64,000 bases of DNA from Moniliophthora roreri (lineage: Eukaryota > Basidiomycota > Agaricomycetes > Agaricales > Marasmiaceae). Where the stretch lies: positions 1-64,000 of the forward strand of contig LATX02000175.1 in the NCBI GenBank assembly GCA_001466705.2, given 5' to 3'. Both the position numbers and the translations under genes were made by a program. The notes under the pieces were generated by a model. It made no database searches and was not told where the DNA came from. It was given only the letters and a program-made list of their open reading frames with translations. Shown here one piece after another: positions 1 to 12,591 of the stretch. Numbering within the stretch: position 1 is the stretch's first letter; each line of letters starts with the position of its first letter.

Positions 1-786
1 ATATTTCGTCTTTGGGTCGAGATATGGGATAAGGTTGCAGTAATATGTCGAACCTAGAAAAGACCCACTTTTATTCATTTTACACTACTTTTGAATTGGA
101 ACACTTTAATATGACACAAGATAATGGGTAATAAGGACTAGAGTGAGCCCAGTCTGCTAGTCATTGCCTTAGAGAAGCTATAGTGCCTTGAAAAGTATGA
201 AGAGCTATATGATATGCTATACAGAGGTGTCTAAGCTGTACTTTCTGACTTATCTATATATCAGATCCCAAGAGGATCACTCCCAAAACCCATAGGGAAC
301 CTAACTATGACTATATGAATGCATTGGCTAGTTAACCAAGCTCTCAAAAGTGCTATCAATGGGAATTTTGTTTTTATTTCAACTTTCTATGACATTTGCA
401 AAGTGCAACATGCAGTCAAACAGTACAGAGGTACTTAGAGAAGACATCAAAACCAAAAGACAACTTAGAAAAGGAACAATCAAAGAACAATTGTCATCTG
501 AAATCAATATGTGGATCAAAGTCAAAGTGGACAATCTCTTAATAAAGAGTTTGAGGGTGGCAAAGCCATATGAAATAACCTTGGAAGGAAGGAAACCACT
601 TTTGAAGGCCTGCTACTACATACAGACAGATACAACAAGACATATAATAAATAGCTAATGCATAAGAAGTTATAAATAAGACTCAGAATGCATTGTCAAA
701 GGAGATAGAAACAGTAACAGCATGTTCTGACCTCAGAAACTTTGGCATCTAGGCCTCTGCTGATATGCAGATGTTGAAAAGGGGAA
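1..786 (+). repeat. Family C retrotransposon, 3' end of internal region
   Basis: This is the degenerate internal sequence upstream of a family C LTR. It is repeated at 8121-8551 (same strand) and on the minus strand at 45004-46320 and 46322-46990. It ends in a polypurine tract (GAAAAGGGGAA, 776-786) directly before the LTR, as expected at the 3' end of an LTR retrotransposon. Frames are broken by many stops. A weak resemblance to the end of a copia-type RNase H region was noticed, but it is not strong enough to assign a superfamily. The upstream part lies outside the window. Confidence 0.6.
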
Positions 787-1530
787 TGCTGTAAGAATAC
801 AGAACAGATACACCCATCTGCTTATAGATACCTGACATAGAAAAGAGAAAATACCAATTATAGAGTCCAGACCACCTGGAGAAGTGGATACCTGCACAGA
901 TACAGTCAGATACCCTAGTAGCCAGACACCATGACACCTGAATATTCCCTCTTTTAGCATCTCTATTACTCATTTATTATTTCCTGAATTATCAGACATT
1001 ATTTATATTTTCCTGTAGATATATTCCAAGAACAGTATATAAAGACAGCTAGATATTCATATATACTCAAGTAACTCTGCCCTCTCTGATTGTGAATACA
1101 TGAAGAGTTTGTTTGGTGTATAATTGTGTATGTCATTCCAGTTTTGCTTCCTCACTACAGGCTCTGGAGATTGGTCCTAAGTGACTCCAGAGAAATAGAC
1201 ATCTGATAATGAACTTGTGTTGTAAGAGACAAGAGTAACATCTTGAGTGCCCTGTAGCACTTTTCTAAGAGACACTTTACACCAAGAAGGAGCCTTGGGC
1301 ACTTGGAGTGTGGCCCATGTGTGTATCAGGTTGTAACACACTTAGAGCTCTAGCAAGGGGTGTGCCTGTGCTGAGCTCTTTGTAGAAACTAGTCTAGGAC
1401 CTTTTCCAGTATGCTGTATACTGTAGTTGTCTTAAAGAAGTCTTGAACTCTATAGTGTCAGACTATATTGACTATCAAGTCTTCATATGAGACTATAGCT
1501 CTTGTGTTTTGTGCTTTGTGTACCATGTTC

Positions 1531-1587
<57 letters not shown>

Positions 1588-1793
1588 TGTGTTTGGAAAT
1601 AAACTCTTTTTAAAAGCCCATATATACTCCTCTGGAGGTGAACACTTCAAAGTAAATTGCTTCAATAAGAGAGAATCAACCTAGCTAAGAGTTTTGTTGA
1701 CATTCTAAGTGCAGCAACTCTAATCACAACAACTTGAGTTAGACTTTTGAAGGTTATCTTTTGGGTAGTTTTCTACTAGTCTTATATTAGACA
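787..1793 (+). mobile_element. Family C LTR (3' LTR), about 1 kb
   Basis: The sequence starts TGCTGTAAG right after a polypurine tract and ends TTAGACA, so it has TG..CA ends. It holds a TATA box (TATATAAA, 1036-1043) and a polyadenylation signal (AATAAA, 1598-1603), in the order expected of U3-R-U5. A minus-strand copy (44029-45003) has the same two ends, and a gap-truncated copy starts at 8552. Right flank is ACTTA; the left end of the element is outside the window, so the target duplication cannot be checked. Confidence 0.7.
1532..1584. repeat. (TG)n microsatellite inside the family C LTR
   Basis: About 26 uninterrupted TG units. The minus-strand LTR copy near 44.25 kb has only a short interrupted CA-rich stretch there, so the expansion is private to this copy. 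Open frames across it are artefacts of the dinucleotide run. Confidence 0.95.
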
Positions 1794-3057
1794 ACTTATT
1801 GTAAAGAGAAGGAGATTGGTTTCTGGATGCTAGGCACTAGGTAGACCAGAGAGATCATTATAGTGGCAATCTGGTAGACTTGCTACCAGTTGTGTTCACT
1901 ATGTGTGCATGAGTTTGTTTGTACCTGATGTGTTATTGTTTGGTGGGTAAATAGAAGCAAGTGAAAAATGCAGCCACATGGCAAATGCAGATGGTCATGA
2001 GCCTAGCAATCTGGTAACAAACCAATACAGCTCTTAGCCATAGACCTAGGTAGCTGATAAAAAAAACTTACAAGATGGGACATCTTTTCAAGTTGCTTTC
2101 ATTACTACATTCACTGGGTAGGGATGAAATTGCAAGGAAGGCATCCAATTACAGTTAAGTAGCACCCATGGGAGATCACCAAAATTTTTGACAGAAGTCC
2201 TAAGCATCTACTGAGAATCAAGAAAGCCAGACAGTGATATGTGATAACAGAATCCTATGCTGTTATAGGCAGAAAGGCCACAGCTCTACTTCTTCCTTGA
2301 TTCCTCCAGTCACAATCAGCTAGATGAAGAAAAAAACTTGACTTTCAATGTTGTGGCAAATGCATAACAAGTTCATGCACCTTTAAACTGCAAAGCAATA
2401 ACTGATAGACATTTACATTATGGAATATCAACCACAAACAGTCACATCAATCTGATGTAGAGGTCAGAATATGATGTTCACCAGAAATAAGTCAACTACA
2501 TAGTTCCATCAGAGCCTTGAGATGATATTGAGGAAACCAAAAATCCAAGCATTCACTGGAATACATGTTCCATCACCCAAACCTGCTCATATATGAGATT
2601 AATCATACCTTCAGGACCAAGCCAACACCAACCAACTCATCATGCATCATTCTTGATGCTTTCTTCCATATGGCAAAGTATGGTGGACATGTAATTACTT
2701 ACTCTCTGCACCATTCAATGACAGGTGGTCAAAGCCTTCCATGCAGTCTGTTCTTGACATCTGGAAAGGTACCCTTGTGCAAGAGGCAAATTATCTGCTG
2801 CAATAATGTGTAGGGTAGAACTCTGATTCACTAGTGCAACAGCTGGCCTTGAGTATGGTGAACAGCACCCAAGATTTTGTACACCTCCATCAGTAAGATA
2901 GCAATTTGCCTTTCAGCATTTTCCAGCCTTTTCAGCCTTTTCAACCTTTCCACAGGTCTAAGGTTGAAAGGCTGGAAGGTAGTGGCAAAAACACAGGCTC
3001 AACCCTTGAGACAGAGACTTACACACATAAGATAGTGAGCTCAAATTTACAGCACAC
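1794..3057. other. No gene recognised; AT-rich flank with one hairpin
   Basis: No coding region could be supported; the small open frames here lack recognisable motifs. The only structure seen is an inverted repeat at 2933-2948 / 2960-2975 (CAGCCTTTTCAACCTT against its near complement) with an 11-base loop. The stretch ends at a single-N gap at 3058. Confidence 0.5.
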
Positions 3058-3058
3058 N

Positions 3059-4573
3059 TGGGCCTTCAGGCACATCATGTGGATGTAGTGTTGCATCTGG
3101 GTGTACTGCCGGCTTGCTTCACTGACATCTTTCGCATCCCTGCACATACTTCCTGACAAAGCTACTCATCCCAGGCCACTAGTAGTAGCAGCTCACTTGC
3201 TCTAGTGTTTCATGCTCTCCCAGGTGTCCAGCTGTTGGTGCATTGTGGCACTGTTTGAGCACATCTGCACGCAGTCCCTTGTCTGTGGGAATGTAGAGCT
3301 TCCCTTTGTAGTACACAAGCCTGTTGTCCTCCTCCCACTCCAGCAATCCATTGATAAGCCTTCATGGACCCTTCTTCTTCAACTCTTCTACTGCTTGCAG
3401 CACCTCAGCTTCTTTCTCCACCCCTTTACGAATCCTCTCTTCCAGCTCTCCTCCTTTCATCCTTGTCATGGCAATCCTCATAAACCTTTCTGGACAGAGT
3501 ACAACCTATCCTTGGTTGTCCTCTGCATCTGTCACCTGGAAGGTCGGAATTCAAGAGAGAGGGTCAGCCTGAGTGTTGGTCTTGCCTGGTTTGTGAGTCA
3601 GATGGAAGTCAAATCGCGAGAGCCATAGGGACTATTGTGCTTGTCATCGGGATAGGTCTTGAGCTGTCCTCCAGTACTCAAGATTCCAGTGATTGGTGAT
3701 GATTTCAAACGGCTCTGGTAGACCTTCCAAGTAGTGACGCCAGTCTTCCAGGGCTTGTATAATGGCGAGCATCTCTCTGTCATAGATTTCATAGTTCCGT
3801 TCAGCAGGTGCCATTGACTCTGACCTGTATGCCACTGGATGCCACAGTCCATTCTCCAGCTGCTGCAGGATCACCCCTCCTGTGGCATAACCAGAAGCGT
3901 CCACTTCCAGCCGAGTTGGCCATGCAGGGTCCCACATCACCAGTATTGGTTCCTTTGTGAAGGCTTCCTTCAGCACCTCGAAGGCCTGATGCTGTCATAT
4001 GCCCCACTCCCAGCGGCAGTCCTTCTTGGTCAAGTCATTCAGAGGGCATGTGATCTTGGAGAAGTCCTTGATGAACCGCTAGTAGAAGTTGGCAAAGCCC
4101 AGGAAACCTTGGAATTCACGAAGATTCCTTGGGGTAGCCCATTCTTTCACTGCTCGAACTTTGACAGGATCCATACTGACCACCCCCTTGCAGATTACCA
4201 TACCCAAGTACTCCACTTGCTCTTGATCAAACTCGCATTTCTCAGGACACAGATAGAGGTCGTTCTCCTGCAGCCATTTGAGTACTTCATGCATTGTCCG
4301 ATGATGTTCCTCCAAGCTAGTACTGTAGATGAGAATGTCATCTAGATACATGGCAACCTTCCTCTGGGCAATCAGGTCTGTGAAGATGGAGTTCATGAGT
4401 GCTTGAAAGGTGGCTGGAGAGTTCGTCAGCCCAAAGAACATAATCTGGGGTTTAAAAAGACCTCAGTTGGTGATGAAGGCCGCCTTCCACTTGTCTCCTT
4501 CCTTAATCTGAACATTGTTGTAACCCCAATGAATGTCCAGCTTAGTGAAGTATTTAGCACCTTTAAGTCGGTT
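3059..4573 (-). pseudogene. Family A pol: RT C-terminal part, RNase H, start of integrase
   Basis: Frames from 4441 to 4079 read the RT core, including MFFGLTNSPATFQ and the catalytic YLDD box. Frames 3976-3644 read RNase H, with [17 protein letters not shown] and [17 protein letters not shown]. The stretch from about 3600 to 3059 matches the linker and HHCC zinc-binding region of integrase in the plus-strand copy at 24.4-24.9 kb. Several stops and frameshifts break the frame, so no functional product is expected. The upstream half of this gene lies beyond the inserted solo LTR, at 5151-6188. Confidence 0.85.
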
Positions 4574-4578
4574 GATGA

Positions 4579-5150
4579 TGTTACAATTTTTTATTTTTAT
4601 CAGACATTCTTTCGCTTTTCTTTCTGTATTACCATTCTGGGCAAGTTAACGCCCAATATTATGCTTCTTCTTGACATCTGGACTTATCCACTTTCCCAGC
4701 TCCCTTCTTACAAATCATTCCAAGATGTTCTAACATTTTCTTTGTGACATCATTCTAAATTCTTTCTATCGATTTCTATCCTTTTCCATTATGACATCAT
4801 CATCTTGCTGACAATAACGATTCTCTAACATTCCATTTCGTTCTATCCGATTACCTTATACATATTCCATGACATTCTTAGACGTTCTGTAAGATACAAA
4901 CGAGTAGATACAATGGATGTATAAAAGTAGATAGAACTAGGTTATAGCTCTTCAGCTTGACCTAGTCTAATCAACTTGTGTTCAGCCAACAAACGATTCT
5001 CTGAATGCTAGCTTTTCTTAAGCTAGATCTCTAAACTTGAACCTTAACTCCTTTAAGAAAGGAAATTTCCTTTCTCGTTGGAGGTCGACTCGACATCACT
5101 ACGTCACAGTGTTGTTGAGTTGTTGTCGTTGCTGCGCAAGTAACGTAACA
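4579..5150 (+). mobile_element. Solo LTR of family B, 5-bp target duplication GATGA
   Basis: A 572-bp insertion with ends TGTTAC..GTAACA, flanked by GATGA at 4574-4578 and 5151-5155. The undisrupted RT sequence of family A copy 2 near 10070 shows the empty site. It contains a TATA box (TATAAAAG, 4920-4927). The right end (GCTGCGCAAGTAACGTAACA) is shared, inverted, with the LTRs of the family B element at 33904-42812, and the whole LTR resembles 58548-59090. A short ORF running from pol into this LTR explains the spurious C-terminus of the 5031-5852 frame. Confidence 0.93.
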
Positions 5151-6188
5151 GATGATATCAGAGGCAAGAGGAAGTAGGTATCGGTTCTTGACTGTGAACT
5201 CATTAAGCTTGTGATAGTCCTGTACGAATCGCAGTTTGCCATCCTCCTTCTTCACAAAGAAGACTGGAGAGGCTATGGGTGACTTGGAAGGGACAATGTA
5301 TCCTTTCTGCAGATTCTCCTCTAAGAATTGGTCCAACTCTCCTTGTTCATTCACAGACATAGGGTACACCTTGAATCGGATTGTCTCAGGTGTGTCTGGC
5401 TTCAAATCGATGGCATGGCTGTATGGTTTGTGCTCTGGGAGGCGGTGTGATTCCTCTTTGGAGAAGACCTTTCGATACTCGTGGAACTCTATTGGCATGA
5501 TCTCTTCCATGCTCTGCTTCTCCTTCTTTTTCAACTCCTTATAAGCTGGCTCAGCTGAGTATGTTACTCTGGCTGCCACCCACAGTTCATCTGTGGTATC
5601 CTCAAGGATCCCCTCCTTCCACCACTTCCTCCTCTGCTGGTGATTCCCCATGATCCTTTGATACTGCTCCTCCACTTCCACCTCTTCCTTCTTCACTTCT
5701 TCCTCTTCCTCCACTCTAATATTCATTAACCCAGCCTTCCAGTCTATGTCCGGGTTAACCTTTCTCAGCCATGGTAGACCTAGAATCACCTCCTCTGGGC
5801 CCAGGTCTGTAACCAACAACTCCACCACCTCCACATAGTCTCCAATAGTCAACTCTAGTCACATGAACTCTGAAATGCTTCCAGCTCGATTCTTGGTGCC
5901 ATCAATGTTGTACAGAGGTATCTCTCTCTTGAGAAGATGCCTCCATACCTTGTGTTCTGTTACCCAACTTCGGCTTATGAACAAGCCAGTTGCTCCTGAG
6001 TCTATCATTGCCACAACTTTCTTTCTTCGGTTTCTCCCCCTCAGACTTGCATGCACATGGAAATGGTTATCATGTTTATTGGCAACAGGAATAGATATGG
6101 TACATGCAGAGACTGAATCATATATAGAAGGAGAAGGCGAAGGAGAAAGTAAGTAATCAGGTGCTCTATTTGTGGCTGGCAGTGACAC
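5151..6188 (-). pseudogene. Family A pol: protease and RT N-terminal part
   Basis: The upstream half of the copy 1 pol gene. Frame 6188-5859 has the aspartic protease motif MIDSGATGLFISRSW. Frame 5852-5151 has the acidic linker, the RT entry region ([20 protein letters not shown]) and FVKKEDGKLRFVQDYHKLNEF. A TGA separates the two frames where family A copy 2 reads CAA. The frame is then cut by the solo LTR at 4579-5150. Pol lies in the -1 frame relative to gag, as in the other family A copies. Confidence 0.85.
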
Positions 6189-6193
6189 CTGTT

Positions 6194-7625
6194 TTAAAAA
6201 GACTGCTTGAGGGTGGCAAATTGAGCTGACAGTTGGTGGAGTTGAGCCAGCATGTCATTGAAGTTGGGGGGTGGGGAGCCAGGAGTTGGCGACGGTTCTG
6301 ATGATGATGGACCAGAGATTTCAGCAGGAAGGCTCTCTGATGCTGCTACCCTTCTTGCTCTTGGCTTGCCAGCCCACTTGTCAAAGCACACTGCTTCATA
6401 ATGACCAGCTCGACCACAGTGACCACAAATCTCACGTTTATGGTTGCCATTTGCCTTGGTGTGCTGGGTGGAGCCCATAGCACTTCCCAGCCATCATGTG
6501 GGTCCAGTCCAGCCTGGACTTGGTGGCATTGACTTCCATGGCATTGGGGTCACGAGCAGGTGGGGCAAAGGGAGTGATTGAAGCAGTTGATGGGTGAGGG
6601 GCAGGAGGTGGGATAGTGGGCATAGTCATTGCTGCTGCAGGTCAGCAGGCCTTCTCAGCCTCTCATTGACGGATATGAACGTCCAGGTCATTGGCAATGT
6701 TAATGAGCTGGTCAAGGGTCTCAGTCTTGTGGTCGGTGTGCACAAGCTCATTCTTAATGCAAGATGCCATATGCTCATAGAAGCAGTCACGGAGGTCAGC
6801 AGAGGAATAGCCAGTCCTTGACATGATCTCCTTGAACTTGGCAGCGTACTTAGCTACCAACTGCTTCCCTTGGAAGAGCACACACAGTCGTTCCTTCACA
6901 TCTGCTGCCTCATCCATTGTCTCAAACCTCAGCTTGAAGCCTTTGACAAATTCCTCCCAGCTGTTGTCATAGGGGTGCCTCTCTTGGGCAACCTCTTCCA
7001 TAGCTGGTGTGGCCCACACAGCTGCATTGTCCTGCATGAATGTCAGGGCCAAGCAGATCCACAAGCCATCATCTCTGGCTCAAGTCCCATCTGCATTAGC
7101 TCTGTTAAGTGCTGCTCTCTGTGACTGCACATAGAGTGAGAAAGCAGCAAGAAATCAGCAGGCATCAGCTCTACCAAGCTTTCCTGTGAATGCAGAAGGT
7201 TTCTGGAAAGGCTTCTGATCCGAGGAGGTTGAAGCTGATGCAGCTGCAGCACTGGTCTGGACCAGTTGACTGATGTTCTGCAACATCTGATTGAGACCTT
7301 CTGACATCTGATTGAAGCTGGCAACCATCTGTGTCACTGCATTTGACAGATTGGTTTGGCTTGTAACCAGAGCCTGGAGAAGTTGATCAGTAGAGGGTTG
7401 ATTGGCAGGGGTGTTTGACATTTTTGGAAACTCTCTGGGGTCTTGGAAGATGTCAGTGGGGTCATCGGTATGGAAGAGGTTTAGGAGTTGGTTTGGACAG
7501 GGTTGTTCGTCACAAGGATACCACTCGTCTTCGGTTGGGTAGTGGTGGGCATCTTGGCTGTCTTCAGTGTCGTAGGCATGAGTGTGTTCTCTGCAATCTC
7601 TAGCCAGAGTGCTTTGCTGATGCAA
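6194..7625 (-). pseudogene. Family A gag (copy 1)
   Basis: Gag structural polyprotein, broken into several frames (7625-7155, 7064-6663, 6629-6438, 6478-6194). Visible parts are an N-terminal Gln/Asn-rich segment, the retrotransposon gag domain (WEEFVKGFKLRFE, then the VAKYAAKFKEIMSRTGY segment), a Pro/Ala-rich linker and a CCHC zinc knuckle (CGHCGRAGHYEAVC, CX2CX4HX4C). Gag ends LKQSF-stop at an oligo-T run, after which pol continues in the -1 frame. Confidence 0.85.
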
Positions 7626-7670
7626 GGTCGATATACACTATCGACGGTGCAACCTGAGATCTTGACCTAA

Positions 7671-8120
7671 TGTGGTGCTGCAATGACTCTCGTATTAGTG
7701 GGTAGAACCCTCTGTACTCAAGCCAGGAAAGGGATAAGGAAAAGGGGTAATCCAGTGTAGACTCTAGGTCGATATGACGTTGAACTCAACAGACACTAAG
7801 TCAATGCCTAGCCCAAATGACCAAGTTAGCTTAACTACTGAGAGATATATACAAGAAATACTTACCTAGCCCAAATGACCAAGAGGTCAAGATGGGGAAC
7901 TAGGCTACAAGTGTCAGGTATAAATACAATGAGTCTGTCTTGGCGAGAATAACTGATGGAAATGGAAGAATAATCCAGAATGAGATCTGGGTTGAATGGA
8001 ATGTTCTATGGAAGAGTGGCTGTGATGGTATAAATAAGGTAAGTAATCAGATAAATAGATAAAAGATAAGATAATGGGACTTAGAAGAAAAGAGAAAGGA
8101 AAAGTTGCACTCCATCACAT
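7671..8120 (-). mobile_element. Family A 5' LTR (copy 1)
   Basis: The plus-strand sequence runs TGTGGTGC..CCATCACA, the reverse complement of the LTR at 20355-20806. It contains two copies of a CTAGCCCAAATGACCAAG motif, also present in the plus copy. It borders family C sequence at 8121. Confidence 0.9.
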
Positions 8121-9128
8121 ATTTTACCTTTCTATGTCATCTACAAAGTGCAACATGCAGTCAAACAGTACAGAGGTACTTAGAGGAGACATCAAAACAG
8201 AAAGATGACTTAGAACAGGAACAATCACAGAATGATCCTCCTCTGAAGTCAATATACAGATCAAAGTCAAAGCAGGTGATCTCTTAATAAAGAGTTCACT
8301 GGCAGCTAAACAATATGAGATAAACTAACTAGGTACAAAGTCATCTCAGAAAGAAGAAAATCACTTCTGAAGGACATCCACTACCTACAGACAGATACAA
8401 CAAGAAGTAAGAAGAATATCTAACACATAAGAAGTCCTGAATAAGACCAAGCATGCATTATCGAAGGAGATAGGAACAGTAACAGCATGTTCTGACCTTG
8501 GAAACTTTAGCATCTAGACCTCTGCCAATGTGTGGATACTAGAAAGGGAAATGCTGTAAAGAAATGGGACAGATACAGCCATCCACTCATAGATACCCGA
8601 CTTAGAAAAGAGAAAATACAAATTAGAGAGTCCAGAACACCTGGAGACATAGATACCCTGTGGATATGGTTGGATACCCTAGTGGCCAGACTCTATGACA
8701 TCCAAATATTCCCTCTTTTAGTATCTCAGTCACGCATTTACCAGTTTCTGAATTATCAGACATTATTTATATTTTTCTGTAGATATATTACATGGACTGT
8801 ATATAAGGACAGCTAGATATTTGTACATACTCAAGTAACTCTGCCCCCTCTGATTGTGAATACATGAAGAGTTTGTTTGGTGTATAATTGTGTGTGCCAT
8901 TCCAGTTTTGCTTCCTTACTTCAGGCCCTGGAGATTGGTCCTGAGTAACTCCAGAGAGATAGACATCTGATAACAAACTTGCATTGTAAGAGATAAGAGT
9001 AACATCTTGAGTGTGTTATAGCACTTTTCTAAGAGACACTTTACACCAAGAAGAAGCCTTAGGCACTTGGAGTGTGGCCTGTGTTGGGTATCAGGTTGTG
9101 ACACACTTAGAGTCTTAGCAAAGGGTGT
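8121..9128 (+). mobile_element. Family C fragment: internal 3' end and partial LTR
   Basis: Positions 8121-8551 match 380-786, and 8552-9128 match the first part of the family C LTR. The polypurine tract (AGAAAGGGAAA) again precedes the LTR start TGCTGTAAA at 8552. The LTR is cut by the N gap at 9129, and the left side is cut by the insertion of family A copy 1. A TATA box-like GTATATAAGG lies near 8800. Confidence 0.75.
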
Positions 9129-9129
9129 N

Positions 9130-11125
9130 GTGCTTGTCGTCAGGATAGGTCTTGAGCTGTCCTCCAGTACTCAAGATTCTGGTGGTCAGTAATGATTTCG
9201 AATGGCTCTGGTAGACCTTCCAAGTAGTGACGCCAGTCTTCCAAGGCTCATATAATGGTGAGCATCTCCCTGTTATAGATTTCGTAGTTCTGCTCAGCAG
9301 GTGCCATCGACTCTGACCTGTATGCCACTAGATGCCACAGTCCATCCTCTAGCTGCTGCAGGATCACCCCTCCTGTGGCATAACCAGAAGCATCCACTTC
9401 CAGCCGAGTTGGCTGTGCAGGGTCCCACATCACCAGTATTGGTTCCTTTGTGAAGGCTTCCTTTAGCACCTCGAAGGCCTGACGCTGTCGTATGCCCCAC
9501 TCCCAGTGGCAGTCCTTCTTGGTCAAGTCATTCAGAGGGTGTGCGATCTTGGAGAAGTTCTTGATGAACCGCTGGTAGAAGTTGGCAAAGCCCAGGAAAC
9601 CTCGGAGTTCACGAAGATTCCTTGGGGTAGCCCATTCTTTCACTGCTCGAACTTTGACAGGATCCATACTGACCACCCCCTCACAGATCACCATATCCAA
9701 GTACTCCACTTGCTCTTGATCAAACTCGCATTTCTCAGGGTGCAGATAGAGGTCATTCTCCTGCAGCCGTTTGAGTACTTCATGCGTTGTCTGATGATGT
9801 TCCTCCAAGCTAGTACTGTAGATGAGAATGTCATCTAGATACATGGCAACCTTCCCCTGGGCAATCAGGTCTGCGAAGATGGAGTTCATGGGTGCTTGAA
9901 AGGTGGCTGGAGAGTTCATCAGCCCAAAGAACATAACCTGGGGTTTAAAAAGACCTCGGTTGGTGACAAAGGCCACCTTCCACTCGTCTCCTTCCCTAAT
10001 CCAAACATTGTTGTAACCCCAGCGAACGTCCAGCTTAGTGAAGTATTTAGCACCTTTGAGTCGATTGATGATATCAGAGGCAAGAGGAAGTGGGTATCAG
10101 TTCTTGACTGTGAACTCATTGAGCTTGCGATAGTCCTGTACGAATCACAGTTTGCCATCCTTCTTCTTCACAAAGAAGACTGGAGAGGCCATGAGTGACT
10201 TGGAAGGGACAATGTATCCTTTCCACAAATTCTCCTCTAAGAATTGGTCCAACTCTCCTTGTTCGTTCACCGACATAGGGTACACCTTGGATCAGATTGT
10301 CTCAGGTGCATCCGGCTTCAAATCAATGGCATGGTTGTATGGTTTGTGCTCAGAGAGGCGGTGTGATTCCTCTTCGGAGAAGACCTTTCAATACTTGTGG
10401 AACTCTATTGGCATGATCTCTTCCATTCTCCGCTTCTCTTTCTTTTTCAACTCCTCATAGGCTAGCTCAGCTGAGTATATTACCCCAGCTGCCACCCACA
10501 GTTCATCTGTGGTATCCTCAAGGATCCCCTCCTTCCACCACTTCCTCCTCTGCTGGTGATTCCCTATGATCCTTTGATACTGCTCCTCCACTTCTTCTTC
10601 TTCCTTCTTTACTTCTTCCTCTTCCTTCTTTACTTCTTCCTCTTCCTCCACTCTAATGTTCATTAACCCAGCCTTCCAGTCTATGTCTGGGTTAACCTTC
10701 CTCAGCCATGGTAGACCTAGAATCACCTCCTCTGGACCCAGGTCTGTAACCAACAACTCCACCACCTCCACATAGTCTCCAATAGTCAACTCTAGTTGCA
10801 CAAACTCTGAGATGCTTCCAGCTCGATTCTTGGTGCCATCAATGTTGTACAGAGGTATCTCTCTCTTGAGAAGATGCCTCCATACCTTGTGTTCCATTAC
10901 CCAACTTCAGCTTATGAATAAGCCAGTTGCTCCTGAGTCTATCATTGCCACAACTTTCTTTCTTCGGTTTCTCCCCCTTAGACTTGCATGCACATGGAAA
11001 TAGTTATCATGTTTATTGGCAACAGGAATAGATATGGTACATGCAGAGACTGAATCATACGTAGAAGGAGAGGGTGAAGGAGAAAGTAAGTGATTGGGTG
11101 CCCCATTCGTGGCTGGTGGTGACAC
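9130..11125 (-). pseudogene. Family A pol (protease-RT-RNase H), copy 2
   Basis: Protease with IDSGATGLFIS (frame 11125-10907), the acidic linker with a duplicated KKEEEEV block (frame 10897-10388), then RT with YLDDILIYST and RNase H with [19 protein letters not shown] (frame 9976-9248). Stops include a TGA where copy 1 reads CGA in the RT (RYPLPL position) and another TGA before ALEDW. At the TNRGLF position this copy keeps the CGA that has become TGA in copies 1 and 3. No product is expected. Confidence 0.85.
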
Positions 11126-11130
11126 CTGTT

Positions 11131-12552
11131 TTAAAAAGACTGCTTGAGGGTGGCGAATTGAGCTGACAGCTGGTGGAGTTGAGCCAGCATGTCATTGAAG
11201 TTGGGGGGTGGGGAGCCAGGAGTTGACGACGGTTCTGATGAAGATGGACCAGGGATTTCAGCAGGAAGGCTCTCCGATGCTGCTACCCTTCTTGCTTTTG
11301 GTCTGCCAGCCCACTTGTCAAAGCACACTGCTTCACAATGACCGGCTCGACCACAATGACCACAGATCTCACATTCATGGTTGCCATTTGCCTTGGTATA
11401 CTGGGTGGAGCCACACTCATAGCACTTTCCAGCCATCATGCGGGTCCAGTCCAGCCTGGACTTGGTAGCATCGACTTCCATGGCATTGGGGTCATGAGCA
11501 GGTGGGGCAAAGGGGGTGATTGAAGCAGTTGATGGGCGAGGGGCAGGAGGTGGGATAGTGGGCATAGTCATTGCTGCCGCAGGTCGGCGGGCCTTCTCAG
11601 CCTCTCATTGACGAATACGAACATCCAGATCATTGGCAATGTTAATGAGCTGGTTGAGGGTCTCAGTTTTGTGGTCAGTGTGCATGAGCTCATCCTTAAT
11701 GTGAGATGCCATGTGCTCATAGAAGCGGTCACAGAGGTCAGCAGAGGAATAGCCAGTCCTCGACATGATCTCCTTGAACTTGGCAGCATACTCTGCCACT
11801 GACTGCTTCTCTTGGAAGAGCACGCGCAGCCGTTCCTTCGCATCTGCTGCCTCATCTGTTGTCTCAAACCTCAGCTTGAAACCTTTGACAAACTCCTCCC
11901 AGCTGTTGTCATAGGAGTGCCTCCCTTGGGCAACCTCTTCTATAGCTGGTGTGGCCCACACAGCTGCATCGTCCTGCATAAAGGTTAGGGCTGAGCGAAT
12001 CCACAGACCATCATCTTGAGCTCAAGTTCCATCTGCATTGGCTCTGTTGAGTGCTGCCCTCTGTGACTGCACATAGAGCAAGAAGGCAGCAATAAATCAG
12101 CGGGCATCGGCTCTTCTGAGTTTCTCTGTGAATGCAGAAGGTTTCTGGAAAGGCTTCTGATCCGAGGAGGTCGAAGCTGATGTGGCTGCAGCACTGGTCT
12201 GGACCAATTGACTGATGTTCTGTGACATCTGATTGAAGCTGGCAACCATCTGTGTTACTGCATTTGACAGATTGGTTTGGCTTGTAACCAGGGCTTGGAG
12301 AAGTTGATCGGTAGAGGGTTGATTGGCAGGGGTGTTTGACATTTTTGGGAACTCTCTGGGGTCTTGGAAGATGTCAGTGGGATCGTCGGTATGGAAGGGG
12401 TTTAGGAGTCGGTTTGGACAGGGTTGTTTGTCACAAGGATACCACTCGTCTTCAGTTGGGTAGTGGTGGGCGTCTTGGCTATCTTCAGTGTTGTAGGCGT
12501 GAGTGCATTCTCTGCAATCTCTAGCCAGAGTGCTTTGCTGATGCAAGGTCAA
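11131..12552 (-). pseudogene. Family A gag (copy 2)
   Basis: Gag in three frames (12552-12097, 11979-11605, 11571-11131). It has the gag domain (VWATPAIEEVAQGRHSYDN, WEEFVKGFKLRFE), a paired cysteine segment CYECGSTQYTKANGNHE and a CCHC knuckle CGHCGRAGHCEAVC. It ends in the same LKQSF-stop as copies 1 and 3, with pol starting 6 bp further in the -1 frame. Confidence 0.85.
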
Positions 12553-12591
12553 TGTGCACTATTGACGGTGCAACCTGAGATCTTGACCTAA

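Larger units (their letters stand above)
3059..8120 (-). mobile_element. Family A Ty3/gypsy chromovirus-type copy 1 (gap-truncated)
   Basis: On the minus strand the order is 5' LTR (7671-8120), gag (6194-7625), protease/RT, RNase H, and the start of integrase, ending at the N gap at 3058. The 3' part of integrase, the chromodomain and the 3' LTR are missing. A family B solo LTR (4579-5150) splits the RT. Sequence is colinear with the full-length copy at 20355-26502. The LTR abuts family C sequence, so this copy inserted into a family C element; the other flank is lost in the gap. Confidence 0.9.

Noticed and set aside
1..786. Assigning family C to Ty1/copia
   Set aside because: A faint likeness to a copia RNase H C-terminus was seen in one frame, but stops and divergence prevent a confident call.
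1483..1684. Open frames of alternating Cys/Val or Thr/His residues
   Set aside because: They are translations of the (TG)n microsatellite in the family C LTR.
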